Shown in pieces: positions 8,918 to 18,497 of a DNA stretch of 64,000 bases. Position 1 is the first letter of the stretch. Each line of letters opens with the position of its first letter. Below the pieces are notes generated by a model. That model was given only the letters and a program-made list of their open reading frames with translations. It had not been told where the DNA came from and searched no databases. Source of the DNA: Chloroflexota bacterium (GTDB taxonomy: Bacteria > Chloroflexota > Anaerolineae > Aggregatilineales > Phototrophicaceae); assembly GCA_020161935.1 (NCBI GenBank), contig JAIUNI010000002.1, positions 372,001 to 436,000 of the forward strand, in the 5' to 3' direction. Position numbers and translations under genes: made by a program.

Positions 8918-11056
8918 CTAAGCGGGCTGCATCCGCCGTCTGCGCCGCATCACGACGAACGGTGTGACCAACAGCACAACAATCGCTACACCCAACACCC
9001 CCATGATAACAGCTCCTGTTCGGTTCGCCCGCACCCAACACGCACCCTGACGCGCAATCGGTTCGACGGCAGCACGCACCCGCTGCGGAATGGAGCCAGT
9101 GGAAGTGGTAATTGTTCCGGTATCGGAAACCGTATGTACCCATTCTTCGGTAATCGTCACAAATTTGAAGTAATAGGTGCGCCCCGCGATCAGATTTGTC
9201 GCTGTGTAACGGTGGTCAGTCGTATGTTCCGTATTCAGGTAGGCCGGATTGATAATATGGTCGGGTGATGTTCCCCACCACAACTGTCCGGTCGTGGGCA
9301 AGTCGGTTTTCCACGAGACGGTAAAACTGGTATCGTCAGCGGTTGATTGCACATCGCTAATGATGGGTGGAGCAGCCTCACCCTCGGTCTTAATCTGGCC
9401 GGTTGGCAGGGCGAGGTCTGGCGTATCGCTGCCATCAAGAATGAGGTCAGCGACTGGCGTGGTCGGCTGTACGCCCATATCCGCAAATAAGTTGTAGGTA
9501 ATCTGCTGAATGTAGGGGTCAACCGGTGTGATTTCTAAGCCTTGCGCGCCTAACCCCCATGACCACTGTATCGTGCCGCTGGCGAACACAATCGCGCCGC
9601 TCGGAGCAGTATAGCGTGTTGTATAGGCGCTGGCTGACCCCATGTTCCCGTTTGCCGAACGTCCGGCATCTTGCAGCAAAAACCCGTAGAGTGGCGTTTT
9701 CGCAAGCACGGTCAGACCGTCCGGTGAAACACCATTATCCGCAACCGCGTCCCATTCCCAACCGATGACTTGGTTGCCCACATCAATGTAGCTGTTTGGC
9801 GGCATGTCCTGTAAGCCTGTATGCCGGAACAAGGGATCGGAGATGGTTTCGGACGATAAGCGTAAAGGGAAATACATGCGGTCGTTATCACCAATATACA
9901 TCACACCGATGAGCGCGTTTTCAGGATTGTTCGCCCCCTGCGGGTCACGCCATGTCCCCGTTGGTTCGCCGCTGGGGTCAGGGCTGCCGCTTTCGGTTGA
10001 CTTGTAAGTCACCATGACGCTGTCCGGTTCATTCGTCACCGGATCAGGCTCAAAACGGATACGCCAATAACCGGTATTCGACGTAAAAAAGCCGACATTC
10101 ACACCCGCGTCACGGGCGGCAGTGATCGCATCCCGCATCGGTTGCGACCAATACTCGTCATGGCCTGAGGGCAGGAAGATTTTGTGGTCGAGCAGTGCGT
10201 TATGCGCTCCCGGTAGGCCGGAACGGTGCGTATCCATATTAGTTGAATAGGTGATGTCATAACCCTGCTGCTCCAACCAGCGCACCATCGGGTATTCCGC
10301 GCGATAAAAATAGTTAGGGTCTTGCGGGGTAGCGTTATAAGGCCGGTTAAAGGACACTTTTACCGCACGCGGCGCATTCGCCACCGTGTCGCAGGTGCCG
10401 CTGTTGGAGTTGTAAACCGACTTCCCATCGTAGTTATTGTAGGCTTGGAAGGTTGTGGTGCTCATCTGGTACAGCATGTCCGACTTGCGGTCATCCTGCC
10501 GTACCGCGAACACCGTTTCGTTGGCCGTGTTTGTGCCGGAAACAATCGTTTGAGCGGCGTAAATGCCCGACACCCAATCGGCAGGGATAGTGAGCGTATA
10601 CGAAACCTGCCAGTTGCTGCACGAACGTAACCCGACATCTTCAACATGGATACAGGATGGCTGCTGCTGTCCCGTCAGGTTTGGCACTTCTTGGATGAGA
10701 CGCGCACCAATCCCGCCGTAGTAACCAATCCGGTAGATTTTGAGGTCGAAGGACGGTGATTCGGTATCAACGAATAAGTCGAGTGTGCCACCGGCGTTCA
10801 CACTGTCATCCGAGGCAAAAATGTCAATCGCTGCCGAGTATTCAATATTCTGCCAGCCTTCGGTTCCGGGCAGGCAGTTTTCGGCGACCGTGGCATTCGC
10901 TGGACTAGAGCAAGCCGACGCAGCAGGATCAGCAGCCTGTTCAACTGTCGGAACAGACCCACGCGCAAAAGCAGTGAAACTGGTAACCGCAGCGCTCAAT
11001 AAGACGAAAACCCCAACGCAAAAACCGAACCTTATCTTCCGTCTTTGAATTGCCAC
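8918..11056 (-). CDS. Surface protein with N,N-dimethylformamidase-beta-like domain, paralog 2
   Basis: This 712-residue paralog of the downstream gene has the same architecture. A signal peptide (VGVFVLLSAAVTSFTAFARG) precedes a dimethylformamidase-beta-like catalytic-type domain (KIYRIGYYGGIGARLIQEV, SGHDEYWSQPMRDAITAARD). A fibronectin-like module and a C-terminal CWVRANRTGA, membrane helix and MRRRRR tail follow. The orientation implies an outside-facing protein with a short cytoplasmic basic tail. Start is GTG at 11056 with AAGGA about eight bases upstream. Divergence from its twin is greatest in the N-terminal third; the middle is nearly identical. Neighbouring glycosyltransferase genes suggest that it is a glycosylated surface protein, which is an inference. 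Confidence 0.82.
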   Translation of the reverse strand: MAIQRRKIRFGFCVGVFVLLSAAVTSFTAFARGSVPTVEQAADPAASACSSPANATVAENCLPGTEGWQNIEYSAAIDIFASDDSVNAGGTLDLFVDTESPSFDLKIYRIGYYGGIGARLIQEVPNLTGQQQPSCIHVEDVGLRSCSNWQVSYTLTIPADWVSGIYAAQTIVSGTNTANETVFAVRQDDRKSDMLYQMSTTTFQAYNNYDGKSVYNSNSGTCDTVANAPRAVKVSFNRPYNATPQDPNYFYRAEYPMVRWLEQQGYDITYSTNMDTHRSGLPGAHNALLDHKIFLPSGHDEYWSQPMRDAITAARDAGVNVGFFTSNTGYWRIRFEPDPVTNEPDSVMVTYKSTESGSPDPSGEPTGTWRDPQGANNPENALIGVMYIGDNDRMYFPLRLSSETISDPLFRHTGLQDMPPNSYIDVGNQVIGWEWDAVADNGVSPDGLTVLAKTPLYGFLLQDAGRSANGNMGSASAYTTRYTAPSGAIVFASGTIQWSWGLGAQGLEITPVDPYIQQITYNLFADMGVQPTTPVADLILDGSDTPDLALPTGQIKTEGEAAPPIISDVQSTADDTSFTVSWKTDLPTTGQLWWGTSPDHIINPAYLNTEHTTDHRYTATNLIAGRTYYFKFVTITEEWVHTVSDTGTITTSTGSIPQRVRAAVEPIARQGACWVRANRTGAVIMGVLGVAIVVLLVTPFVVMRRRRRMQPA

Positions 11057-11078
11057 GTTGTTTTCCTTATTTCACTGC

Positions 11079-12629
11079 TTAATTAAGGCGTTTAAAAATT
11101 TGGTAGGGGCCAATTTCTTGAACGATTTCGTAATCGTCTAAGCGATCATCGGGATAGATACCGGTAAACGCGCCGAACGGCCCACGTACGACATAATCGG
11201 GCATCGCTGGTTCGCGGAAGTCGTAAAAGTCCGCAACGGGATCACCACCCTGCCACTCCGCATCAACCGAGTAGGCCAGAATAAGCTGCGGCGGGTAATG
11301 AATCTTATTATCGGTCAATACCCCGATTTCTTGTTCCCAAGTTTCAATAAGATCGTCCTGCGAGATATTGGTTTTGATCCAGTCAGCAGCTTGGTAGGCA
11401 TCATGCATTGAATGGGTAGAGAGTTCGTGGTACCGGTTATAAAGCGGAAACACCACCGTGACCACCAACCAACCGACCAGCAGTGCGCTTAAAGCCAACG
11501 CGGGTGTCGGCTTGCCCTGCCGCATAACCCCGATAACACCGAGCTTATCGGCTGTAATCACCCTTACTCCATCGCGAATGAGCAGGATCACAAAGAAAAC
11601 CGAGAGGGCAACCGGGCCGAAAGCATAGCGATCCCAGCCGAGCGACACGCAGAAGAGGACAGTCGCCATGAACAAAAAGACGGCGAGAATGCCGCGCTGT
11701 TGGCTTTCTTCATCACGCCGCCAACTGGTGAGCAAGCTGTAAATGAATGCCCCGATAAACAGCGAACCAAACGTGTTTTCATCCGCCAGCAAACGCGCCA
11801 CACGGGGAATACTGTCGCCATCAACGACGATCAAAGCGCCCATGCCCGCCGTCTGTAGCGTCTTCAAATTCTCGCCAAAGTCACCGCCTTGACCGAGCTT
11901 GACGATGACAATATACAGCCAACCGAAGAACATCACGCCCGCAATCGCACCGGGGATGACATAGTAGCGCCAACCGCGCCGCTTATACCAGAATAGATCA
12001 GCAATCCAGTTCAGCAGCAAACCGGGCAGGATGAAAAAGGCATACTGGTTCTTGGTGATGGTCGCGAAGCCGATGAGAATGCCGACGCAAACAAGGCCGA
12101 AGACACTGCGCCCACGCGGGTGTAACCACAGGAGCAAACCAGCAAAGAAGAAGAAGAGACCGGGAACTTCACCCACAACCGTCCGCGAGTAATACAGGTA
12201 GCGGATGGAGGGAATCAGCAGCAGAATGACCACAGCCAGCAGCGCGTAAGGCCAACTCGTTAGTTTGGCGGTGATGCTGTAGACGAGCAGTAAGGTAAGC
12301 AGGCTGTAAACGACGATGAGCAGCCGCGCTAAGGGGATGCTCACCCCAAATGCACTGAACAATCCGGCAATCGGCAGCATGACGGTCGGGCCAACGCCGA
12401 CCGCCGGCCCAAATGGGCGGTACCCTTCACTGCTGCTGTCGGCATAGACACCGTGCAGGGCAAAGTTCTTCGCGACGTGTAAATGCGATCCCTCGTCATA
12501 CCACGGAATGGGGTAATCACTGAGTTTGTAGACCAGCAAGAACACGCTAACGATTATGACGAGTCCCGTCGCGATGACTCGCACGAGTGGCAACCCCCGT
12601 GCTTGAGACCCGGATTGTATTGAACTCAT
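11079..12629 (-). CDS. GT39/ArnT-like membrane glycosyltransferase
   Basis: This 516-residue protein has about ten or more membrane segments. The first outer loop contains the acidic motif YDEGSHLHVAKNFALHG, matching the GT-C fold (protein O-mannosyltransferase, ArnT and relatives), which take sugar from a polyprenyl-phosphate donor on the outer face. The C-terminal 100 residues form a soluble domain. It lies 22 bp upstream of the first surface-protein gene and 21 bp after the flavoprotein gene, within one operon. It is the likely final transferase of the cassette, moving a lipid-linked sugar to a protein or glycan. The acceptor is inferred from position only. Confidence 0.78.
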   Translation of the reverse strand: MSSIQSGSQARGLPLVRVIATGLVIIVSVFLLVYKLSDYPIPWYDEGSHLHVAKNFALHGVYADSSSEGYRPFGPAVGVGPTVMLPIAGLFSAFGVSIPLARLLIVVYSLLTLLLVYSITAKLTSWPYALLAVVILLLIPSIRYLYYSRTVVGEVPGLFFFFAGLLLWLHPRGRSVFGLVCVGILIGFATITKNQYAFFILPGLLLNWIADLFWYKRRGWRYYVIPGAIAGVMFFGWLYIVIVKLGQGGDFGENLKTLQTAGMGALIVVDGDSIPRVARLLADENTFGSLFIGAFIYSLLTSWRRDEESQQRGILAVFLFMATVLFCVSLGWDRYAFGPVALSVFFVILLIRDGVRVITADKLGVIGVMRQGKPTPALALSALLVGWLVVTVVFPLYNRYHELSTHSMHDAYQAADWIKTNISQDDLIETWEQEIGVLTDNKIHYPPQLILAYSVDAEWQGGDPVADFYDFREPAMPDYVVRGPFGAFTGIYPDDRLDDYEIVQEIGPYQIFKRLN

Positions 12630-12650
12630 TCCAAACCTAACTTTGCAATA

Positions 12651-14018
12651 TTAAGTAAGCGCTGTTTGTACCGCAGATGACTGCGTTTTAACAGGCCACT
12701 TTTGGGCATCCGCTGTGACCTGCTCGACAACTTTGAGTGCAAACCGCGTAACCGACTCGCCGTTTCCCAAGTCGGGGTAAATCATGACCGTATTCCCCAT
12801 ATACAGGCGGTCAACCGGCGTTTTGATGCTGGGAATATCATCCAACGTGTTCATCGGACGGATGGGTTCGACGAACTTCGCCCGCTGCACGATGAATTCC
12901 ACGATGTCTTTCTCGTCAAAGTTCGGGAACATCTGCCGGAAGTGGCGCATCCATTCAGTCTTGACCTGCTCATCCGACCACGTTGCAATCGGGCTGTCCG
13001 GTGCAAGGTACTTCGGCAGGTAAACAATATGATAGTCCTTGACGTATTTGGGATCAATCAGGTTGGTCGTTTCAACCACCGCCGTAAACGGTATCGATTC
13101 GTCGGTGATATTGACTACATAGTATGGCACAAGCTGCTTCTTCAAGATCAACAGCGGGCACATCACACCCAGATACTGCTGCTTGGCGAGCTTGGTGCGG
13201 AAGGCTGCATCCGCCTGCGGTACGATACCGCCAAGAATGGGCGAGGCCAACGTGCTAATCACCGCGTCGAACGGCAGGGTTTGACCACCCAGCTTGATAC
13301 CAGTCGCAGTACCATTCTCGATAACGATTTCCTCAATCGGCGCGTTCAGGTGGAACTTCACACCCAGCGCTTCACACTTTTTCGCCAGTCCTTCGATCAG
13401 CGTGTAGTAGCCGTTTTCAAGGTAGCACATCATCTCTTTAGAGGTGACACCTGAACGGGTCCCCATCATGCGGCGCAGGCGTGACCAAATGTAGGTGGCA
13501 GGAACACTTTCGGCTGTGGTGTCGAACTTCGCCCGCAGCAGCGGCTTCCAAACCTTTTCATACGCGCCACGACCGCTGACCTTCAGCAGCCACTTCTCGA
13601 CTGGCACGGTATCCATTTTGCGCCAATCGCTTTCGAACTGCGAGTAGATGACCTGCAAGCCCAACCGGAAACGTTGGAAAAAGTTGAGGGGCGGGAACAG
13701 CATGAAGTCAACCGGTGTGTTGAAATCATACATCTTGCCCTTATCATAAAAGCCCTGCTTGGTGGCGGTGAAATGGCGCTTATCAACCACACCGCCCTCT
13801 TCCATCAGCGACTGCATCATGGTGTCGCTGCTCAGAATCGTGTGGTAAAAACGATCCATCCGCACACCGTCATAAAGCATATAGCCGGCTAAACCACCGA
13901 GGTTATCACCACGCTCGTAAACATTGACCTGCATACCCTGCTGTGCCAGTTTATAAGCGAGCGCGACACCCATAATACCGCCGCCGATGACGGCAATCTG
14001 CTTCTTTTGTTGCTGCAT
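12651..14018 (-). CDS. FAD-dependent oxidoreductase (UDP-galactopyranose-mutase/protoporphyrinogen-oxidase-like)
   Basis: The 455-residue protein opens with an FAD-binding Rossmann motif (IAVIGGGIMGVALAYKLAQQ, then ERGDNLGGLAGY). It ends with the second dinucleotide-binding segment of amine-oxidase-like flavoproteins (RLYMGNTVMIYPDLGNGESV). Such NAD(P)/FAD enzymes are often found in sugar-lipid clusters, where they act as mutase-like or desaturating enzymes on nucleotide sugars or lipids. In this operon it sits between a lipid-carrier flippase-like gene and a GT39-like transferase, so a role in making or modifying the donor sugar is plausible. Exact chemistry is not assigned. Confidence 0.72.
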   Translation of the reverse strand: MQQQKKQIAVIGGGIMGVALAYKLAQQGMQVNVYERGDNLGGLAGYMLYDGVRMDRFYHTILSSDTMMQSLMEEGGVVDKRHFTATKQGFYDKGKMYDFNTPVDFMLFPPLNFFQRFRLGLQVIYSQFESDWRKMDTVPVEKWLLKVSGRGAYEKVWKPLLRAKFDTTAESVPATYIWSRLRRMMGTRSGVTSKEMMCYLENGYYTLIEGLAKKCEALGVKFHLNAPIEEIVIENGTATGIKLGGQTLPFDAVISTLASPILGGIVPQADAAFRTKLAKQQYLGVMCPLLILKKQLVPYYVVNITDESIPFTAVVETTNLIDPKYVKDYHIVYLPKYLAPDSPIATWSDEQVKTEWMRHFRQMFPNFDEKDIVEFIVQRAKFVEPIRPMNTLDDIPSIKTPVDRLYMGNTVMIYPDLGNGESVTRFALKVVEQVTADAQKWPVKTQSSAVQTALT

Positions 14019-14049
14019 TACGACTAGCTTCCCCTAACCTGATAAATAC

Positions 14050-14406
14050 TTAACTCTGGCTGCTGATGAGTACACCAGCGATGATGACGGCGATACCCAT
14101 CACACGCATGGCGGTTACCCGTTCGCGGAAAATGAAGTACGAGCCGATGATGATGCCGATGTAGCTCAGGCTGGCAAAGGGATAAACATAGCTCAGTTCA
14201 AAGCTCGACAGGGCTAGGAGCCAGTTGATGACCCCTAAACCGTAGACAATTAACCCGCCCACAACCCACGGCGAGAGGATGATGCGTTTGAGCATACTGG
14301 CGCTGCCAGTTGTGGACTGACCGATGCTGCCCATCCCACGCTTTAAGAGTAGCTGTCCGGCAATACCGAAGATGGTGCTGAGGGCGACGAATACATAAGG
14401 CGACAT
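14050..14406 (-). CDS. Small EamA/EmrE-like transporter (ArnE/F-type flippase subunit)
   Basis: The 118-residue protein has four membrane helices and the short-DMT pattern (SFELSYVYPFASLSYIGIII, FRERVTAMRVMGIAVIIAGV). Proteins of this size near GT2 and GT39 genes, such as ArnE/ArnF, flip undecaprenyl-phosphate-linked sugars. The ATG follows the GT2 stop codon immediately (TAA-ATG), so the two are translationally coupled. It probably works as a homo- or heterodimer; only one subunit is encoded here. Confidence 0.75.
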   Translation of the reverse strand: MSPYVFVALSTIFGIAGQLLLKRGMGSIGQSTTGSASMLKRIILSPWVVGGLIVYGLGVINWLLALSSFELSYVYPFASLSYIGIIIGSYFIFRERVTAMRVMGIAVIIAGVLISSQS

Positions 14407-15162
14407 TTACGAAGAACTCCGTTCAACAGGACGAGAAAAAGCGGACTTGCCGAACAAGGATTGTAGGAGCAAGCGCCATTGGAACTTCAAATGACTGCGG
14501 GTCACACGGGCGATTTTAATGCTCGATTGCCCGAAAGTACGGACGTGCAGCGTGGTCGGGAACTCGGTCACGCGGAAGCCCGCCTGAATGGCCTTCACCA
14601 AAATTTCGGTGCCTGCCAGAAAGTCATTACTTTCGAAGGTGATGGTGTCTACCACACGGCGGCGGTAAGCACGGTACAGGGCAGTCCATGTGTGGATGCG
14701 CCAGCTTACAAGAACACGGTACAGCAGCGACGCGCCAAAGCTGAACACGAGGCGATAGCCGGGGACACCTTCGACATGCCCATTCGGGTGGTAAGGTGAA
14801 GCCGTGCAAATATCGCAGTCGTCCGCGCTCATCCGTGCCAACATCTGCGGGATGGTGTCGAGCGGGTAAGTACCGTCGAAGTCGGTGGTCACGACCACAT
14901 CGCCCTTAGCATTTTGCAAACCGGTGCGGATGGCCGCCCCAAGTCCTTTGTTGACCTCGTGCGAGACGACGCGCACACGGTCATCACTAGCGAACTCGGC
15001 TGTTAGAAGGTCAGCCGTATTGTCCTTGCTGCCATCATTCACAAAGACAACTTCAACCTCGTGTGACTTGCCCAACGTGCCAAGCAAGGTACGCATCGCT
15101 TCCGCTGTTTGATGCACACCCTCGGATTCGTTGTAAGCTGGAATGACCAGAGAAAGACGCAT
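14407..15162 (-). CDS. Family 2 glycosyltransferase, polyprenyl-phosphate-sugar synthase type
   Basis: The 251-residue GT-A glycosyltransferase has the family 2 motifs LSLVIPAYNE, NDGSKDNTADLL and TTDFDGTYPLDTI, where the acidic DFD is the metal/nucleotide site. It has no long membrane tail, resembling dolichol-phosphate-mannose synthase. The expected reaction is transfer of a sugar from a nucleotide donor to a polyprenyl phosphate. ATG 15162 is preferred over an in-frame start at 15177 because GGAG lies eight bases before it. It is the first gene of the operon ending at 6642, driven by a promoter at 15212-15241. Confidence 0.8.
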   Translation of the reverse strand: MRLSLVIPAYNESEGVHQTAEAMRTLLGTLGKSHEVEVVFVNDGSKDNTADLLTAEFASDDRVRVVSHEVNKGLGAAIRTGLQNAKGDVVVTTDFDGTYPLDTIPQMLARMSADDCDICTASPYHPNGHVEGVPGYRLVFSFGASLLYRVLVSWRIHTWTALYRAYRRRVVDTITFESNDFLAGTEILVKAIQAGFRVTEFPTTLHVRTFGQSSIKIARVTRSHLKFQWRLLLQSLFGKSAFSRPVERSSS

Positions 15163-15211
15163 GATATGAACTCCCAAAGTTTCAAGTTGTAAGCAATCTA
15201 GGGTAAAATTT

Positions 15212-15241
15212 TTATTATTTATGCACTGATTTTATCGTCAA
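15212..15241 (-). promoter_or_regulatory. Sigma70-type promoter for the GT2-led operon
   Basis: On the minus strand TTGACG (15241-15236), an 18-bp spacer and TAATAA (15217-15212) precede the GT2 start by about 50 bp. The rest of the 401-bp divergent gap (15163-15563) is AT-rich with no ORF. Confidence 0.6.
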
Positions 15242-15483
15242 AGTTTGTTTGTGTTCCGAAGGATTAATAGGACTTTATTACTAGCGCCTTGCGATGGGCT
15301 AACATATTTCCCTTAACATTTCTTTGATCGACTGAAAACCTTTTCATTCCCCTAAAATTCCCTATCAAATGTAAAAATTCATTATTAATAGCAAAAACAT
15401 TCGGTTATTTTGCTACAGCATTTCATGAAGCCTAACAAAGACACAGCGGTTTAGCGCAATCGGTCAATAGAACCCTGTAATTA

Positions 15484-15513
15484 TTGGCAACAATGCTCAA
15501 TTTACGGTTATAG
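15484..15513 (+). promoter_or_regulatory. Possible promoter for the ATP-grasp gene
   Basis: TTGGCA, an 18-bp spacer and TTATAG end 50 bp upstream of the ATG at 15564. The match is moderate and unsupported by any other signal. Confidence 0.35.
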
Positions 15514-15563
15514 TTAGCGGGGTACACTGATGTATTGTTTATAGATTGATCTTTTGATAAACC

Positions 15564-17042
15564 ATGTCAACCAAACAAAAACAGCATCAACGTCCCGCAA
15601 AACCGTTTGTGAAATACCAACTCGACGAAGCCTATGACGAGATGTTCGCCCCCGAAGGTGCAGCGCGTCCGCAGTACGATGCCCTTTACCAGCGTATATT
15701 GGATTTGACGCAGGAAGAATTAAAACACCGCCAGCAGGAAGCCGATCTCTCGTTTTTACATCAAGGGATCACCTTCACCGTCTACGGGCGCAACGAAGGC
15801 ACAGAGCGCATCTTCCCCTACGACCTGCTGCCGCGCATCATCACCGCAGCCGAATGGGCAACCATCGAACGGGGACTCACACAGCGGATCACCGCGCTCA
15901 ACCTCTTTTTGCAAGACATTTACCACGACCAGCGGATTATCCGCGATGGGGTTATCCCGCCTGAACTGATCTTCACCAGCCAGCACTTCCGGCGTGAAAT
16001 GCGTGGCTTGCGCGTTCGGCGTGATTTGTACGTCTCGGTCTGCGGCACCGATCTGATCCGCGTGCCGGGTGGCGACTTTGTAGTGCTGGAGGATAACCTG
16101 CGCGTCCCCAGCGGTGTGAGTTACATGCTCTCCAACCGGCAGGTTTCCAAGCTGGTGTTCCCGCGCCTATTCAGCGACTACGGCGTGCGTCCGGTTGAGA
16201 ATTACGGGCGTGCGCTGCTTTCAACCTTACAACACCTTGCGCCGGATAACCGCCCCGAACCGACCATCGTTGTCCTCACGCCGGGGGTTTATAACTCGGC
16301 GTATTTCGAACACGCCTTCCTCGCGCGGCAGATGGGCTTAGAGCTGGTCGAAGGGCGCGATCTGGTCGTACACGACAATACCGTTTACATGCGGACGACC
16401 AAAGGGCTGCGACAGGTGGATGTGATCTACCGGCGCATTGATGACGACTTCATCGACCCGCTGGCCTTCCGCGCCGACTCGATGCTCGGTGTACCGGGGT
16501 TGTTCAACGCCTACCGTGCTGGGAACGTCGCGCTGGCGAACGCCATCGGTACAGGCGTGGCGGATGACAAAGCCTTCTATTACTATGTGCCGAAGGTCAT
16601 CAAGTACTACTTGGGCGAAGACCCGATCCTCAACAACGTCGAAACTTATATCCTGACCGACGATAAAGAACGCGAGTATGTCCTCGCCAACCTGCATAAA
16701 CTGGTCGTGAAGGCGGTCGGTGAATCTGGCGGCTACGGGATGCTCATCGGGCCACACAGTACACCCGAACAGCGTGAAGAATTCAAACGGCGTATCATCG
16801 CCAACCCGCGCAACTATATCGCCCAACCGACACTGGCGCTTTCCCGCGCACCCTGCTTCGTGGAGGGTGAGGTCGAAGCGCGGCATGTTGACCTGCGTCC
16901 GTATATCCTATGTGGTGAAAAGGTGACGATTGTCCCCGGTGGCCTGACGCGCGTCGCCCTTCAGCGGGGTTCGCTGGTCGTGAACTCGTCGCAGGGTGGC
17001 GGAAGTAAGGATACATGGGTGCTGAATGAGGGAGCGCAATAG
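15564..17042 (+). CDS. Circularly permuted ATP-grasp type 2 family protein
   Basis: The 492-residue protein matches the DUF404/DUF407-type circularly permuted ATP-grasp family along its length. It has [19 protein letters not shown] at the N-terminus, [38 protein letters not shown], and a nucleotide-binding [16 protein letters not shown] loop. These enzymes are predicted peptide or amide ligases and are habitually clustered with alpha-E and transglutaminase genes, both present downstream (18498, 19514). The substrate is unknown for the whole family. No strong ribosome site precedes ATG 15564. Confidence 0.88.
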   Translation: MSTKQKQHQRPAKPFVKYQLDEAYDEMFAPEGAARPQYDALYQRILDLTQEELKHRQQEADLSFLHQGITFTVYGRNEGTERIFPYDLLPRIITAAEWATIERGLTQRITALNLFLQDIYHDQRIIRDGVIPPELIFTSQHFRREMRGLRVRRDLYVSVCGTDLIRVPGGDFVVLEDNLRVPSGVSYMLSNRQVSKLVFPRLFSDYGVRPVENYGRALLSTLQHLAPDNRPEPTIVVLTPGVYNSAYFEHAFLARQMGLELVEGRDLVVHDNTVYMRTTKGLRQVDVIYRRIDDDFIDPLAFRADSMLGVPGLFNAYRAGNVALANAIGTGVADDKAFYYYVPKVIKYYLGEDPILNNVETYILTDDKEREYVLANLHKLVVKAVGESGGYGMLIGPHSTPEQREEFKRRIIANPRNYIAQPTLALSRAPCFVEGEVEARHVDLRPYILCGEKVTIVPGGLTRVALQRGSLVVNSSQGGGSKDTWVLNEGAQ

Positions 17043-17142
17043 GTCAAGTGGATATGTAAATTGAGTGAAATGGACGATGAGACCGTCACTTGAGTTGACT
17101 AGAATGTTAGTTGTGAACAGGCAATACTAAAGGACAACTATC

Positions 17143-17640
17143 ATGCCTAAAACCAAAACTCGCACGTTCCATACACACGTTGATCTGCCTGAAGATACCC
17201 GCGACCAGATGGTAGATTTGCTGAATCAGCAGTTAGCGGATATGTTTGACCTGTACAGCCAAACCAAGCAAGCCCACTGGAATATCAAGGGGATGGACTT
17301 CATCCAGCTCCATGAATTCTTTGATGACTTGGCCGAAAAGGTTTTGCCGTATGTCGACGAAATCGCCGAACGCGCGACCGCTATTGGCGGCCTAGCAACG
17401 GGTACAGCGCGTATGGCCGCATCCAACTCGACTTTACCTGAATTCCCGAATGGTCCGTATGACGGGAAGTCGATGGTCGAAGCGCTGGTTGAAGCCTACG
17501 GTCATGTAGCCAACAGCTTACGCGCGGCGATTGATACCGCCGAAGAAGCGGGCGATGCCGATACGACGGATCTCTTTACCCAAATTTCCGGCGATATGGA
17601 TAAACATCTATGGTTCTTGGAAGCGCACATTCAGGTGTAA
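17143..17640 (+). CDS. dps: Dps-like DNA-protection ferritin
   Basis: The 165-residue four-helix protein has the Dps ferroxidase pattern: AHWNIKGMDFIQLHEFFDDL and VDEIAERATAIGGLA contain the inter-subunit His/Asp/Glu ligands. Dps dodecamers bind DNA, oxidise ferrous iron with peroxide and protect against oxidative stress. The basic N-terminal tail (MPKTKTRTFHTHV) is short. AAGGA precedes ATG 17143. The SecD-head gene starts 6 bp after its stop, so the two are probably co-transcribed. Confidence 0.93.
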   Translation: MPKTKTRTFHTHVDLPEDTRDQMVDLLNQQLADMFDLYSQTKQAHWNIKGMDFIQLHEFFDDLAEKVLPYVDEIAERATAIGGLATGTARMAASNSTLPEFPNGPYDGKSMVEALVEAYGHVANSLRAAIDTAEEAGDADTTDLFTQISGDMDKHLWFLEAHIQV

Positions 17641-17646
17641 TCCGCT

Positions 17647-18450
17647 ATGAGTGAACCAGCGACCAACAATAGTGGCTGTTTCACTTCTCTAATGGTTCTG
17701 TTGGCTGCCATCTTTAGTTCATTGGTGTCAGCCAACGGTTCTGCTTTTACCCCCCTTCTACCCCCACAACCCACTGAAATTGCGATGCATGTCGACCTAG
17801 CGCCCTCGGTCGAGAACTTTACGTCCGAAGAATTACAGCTTGCGGCGGATGTCATTACGAAGCGGCTGGCTGGCCTCGCGCTCGAACCCACTTCCGTCGA
17901 AATCGTGGACGGTGCATTGATCCGCGTCGGCTTACCACCTCTCGAAAATCTTGACGATGTGGTGCAAACCCTCAGCTCGCGCGGCTTGCTGGAGTTTGTC
18001 GACTTCAGCGATATACCGGATTATCCCGCGTGGACAGGGAGCGAAATCCTGACCACCGGACAGGGTGACCATCCTATTTCGGAAACAGCCGCCCCAAACC
18101 CGACCACGAACCAACCCTTCGTTACCATCATTTCCGGTACCGATATTGAATCCGCGACTGCCTTCTTGGATACGCAGTTCAGCCAGTGGACGGTATTAAT
18201 CACGCTTAGTGAGGCAGCCGGAAACACTTTGGGTGACTATACGCGGGATGTTATCGGCAAGCCAATGGCAATCGTATTGGATGGCAAGGTATTGATCGCG
18301 CCCGTCATTAACCAAGAACTTGGTCGTGAAGCCGTCATTCAGGGCAATTTTACCGAGGCGGATACACGCCGGTTAGCGGTTCAGCTCGGTGCAGGTGCGC
18401 TGCCGTTCGCGCTCACGGTTCAAGTGATTGACGGGAATTTCGGTCGCTAG
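17647..18450 (+). CDS. SecD-like extracytoplasmic head domain protein without SecDF membrane domain
   Basis: The 267-residue protein has an N-terminal membrane segment (CFTSLMVLLAAIFSSLVSAN), then a region matching the periplasmic P1 domain of SecD. It shows LQLAADVITKRLAGLALEPT, RGLLEFVDFSD, VIGKPMAIVLDGKVLIAPVI and IQGNFTEADTRRLAVQLGAG. Full SecD then has six membrane helices (the proton-driven part); here the protein ends right after the head. It cannot be a normal translocase subunit. It may act as an anchored chaperone or be a remnant with a new role. An AGGTG lies before the ATG, 6 bp after dps. Confidence 0.82.
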   Translation: MSEPATNNSGCFTSLMVLLAAIFSSLVSANGSAFTPLLPPQPTEIAMHVDLAPSVENFTSEELQLAADVITKRLAGLALEPTSVEIVDGALIRVGLPPLENLDDVVQTLSSRGLLEFVDFSDIPDYPAWTGSEILTTGQGDHPISETAAPNPTTNQPFVTIISGTDIESATAFLDTQFSQWTVLITLSEAAGNTLGDYTRDVIGKPMAIVLDGKVLIAPVINQELGREAVIQGNFTEADTRRLAVQLGAGALPFALTVQVIDGNFGR

Positions 18451-18497
18451 TCCTCAGCACAATTGGGTAAGGGTCGAAAAGTGGGAGTAGTTTAATC

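Noticed and set aside
12702..13454. Plus-strand ORF of 250 codons
   Set aside because: It is antisense to the flavoprotein gene and has no recognisable domain.
14479..14799. Plus-strand 106-codon ORF
   Set aside because: Antisense to the GT2 gene, with no ribosome site or domain.
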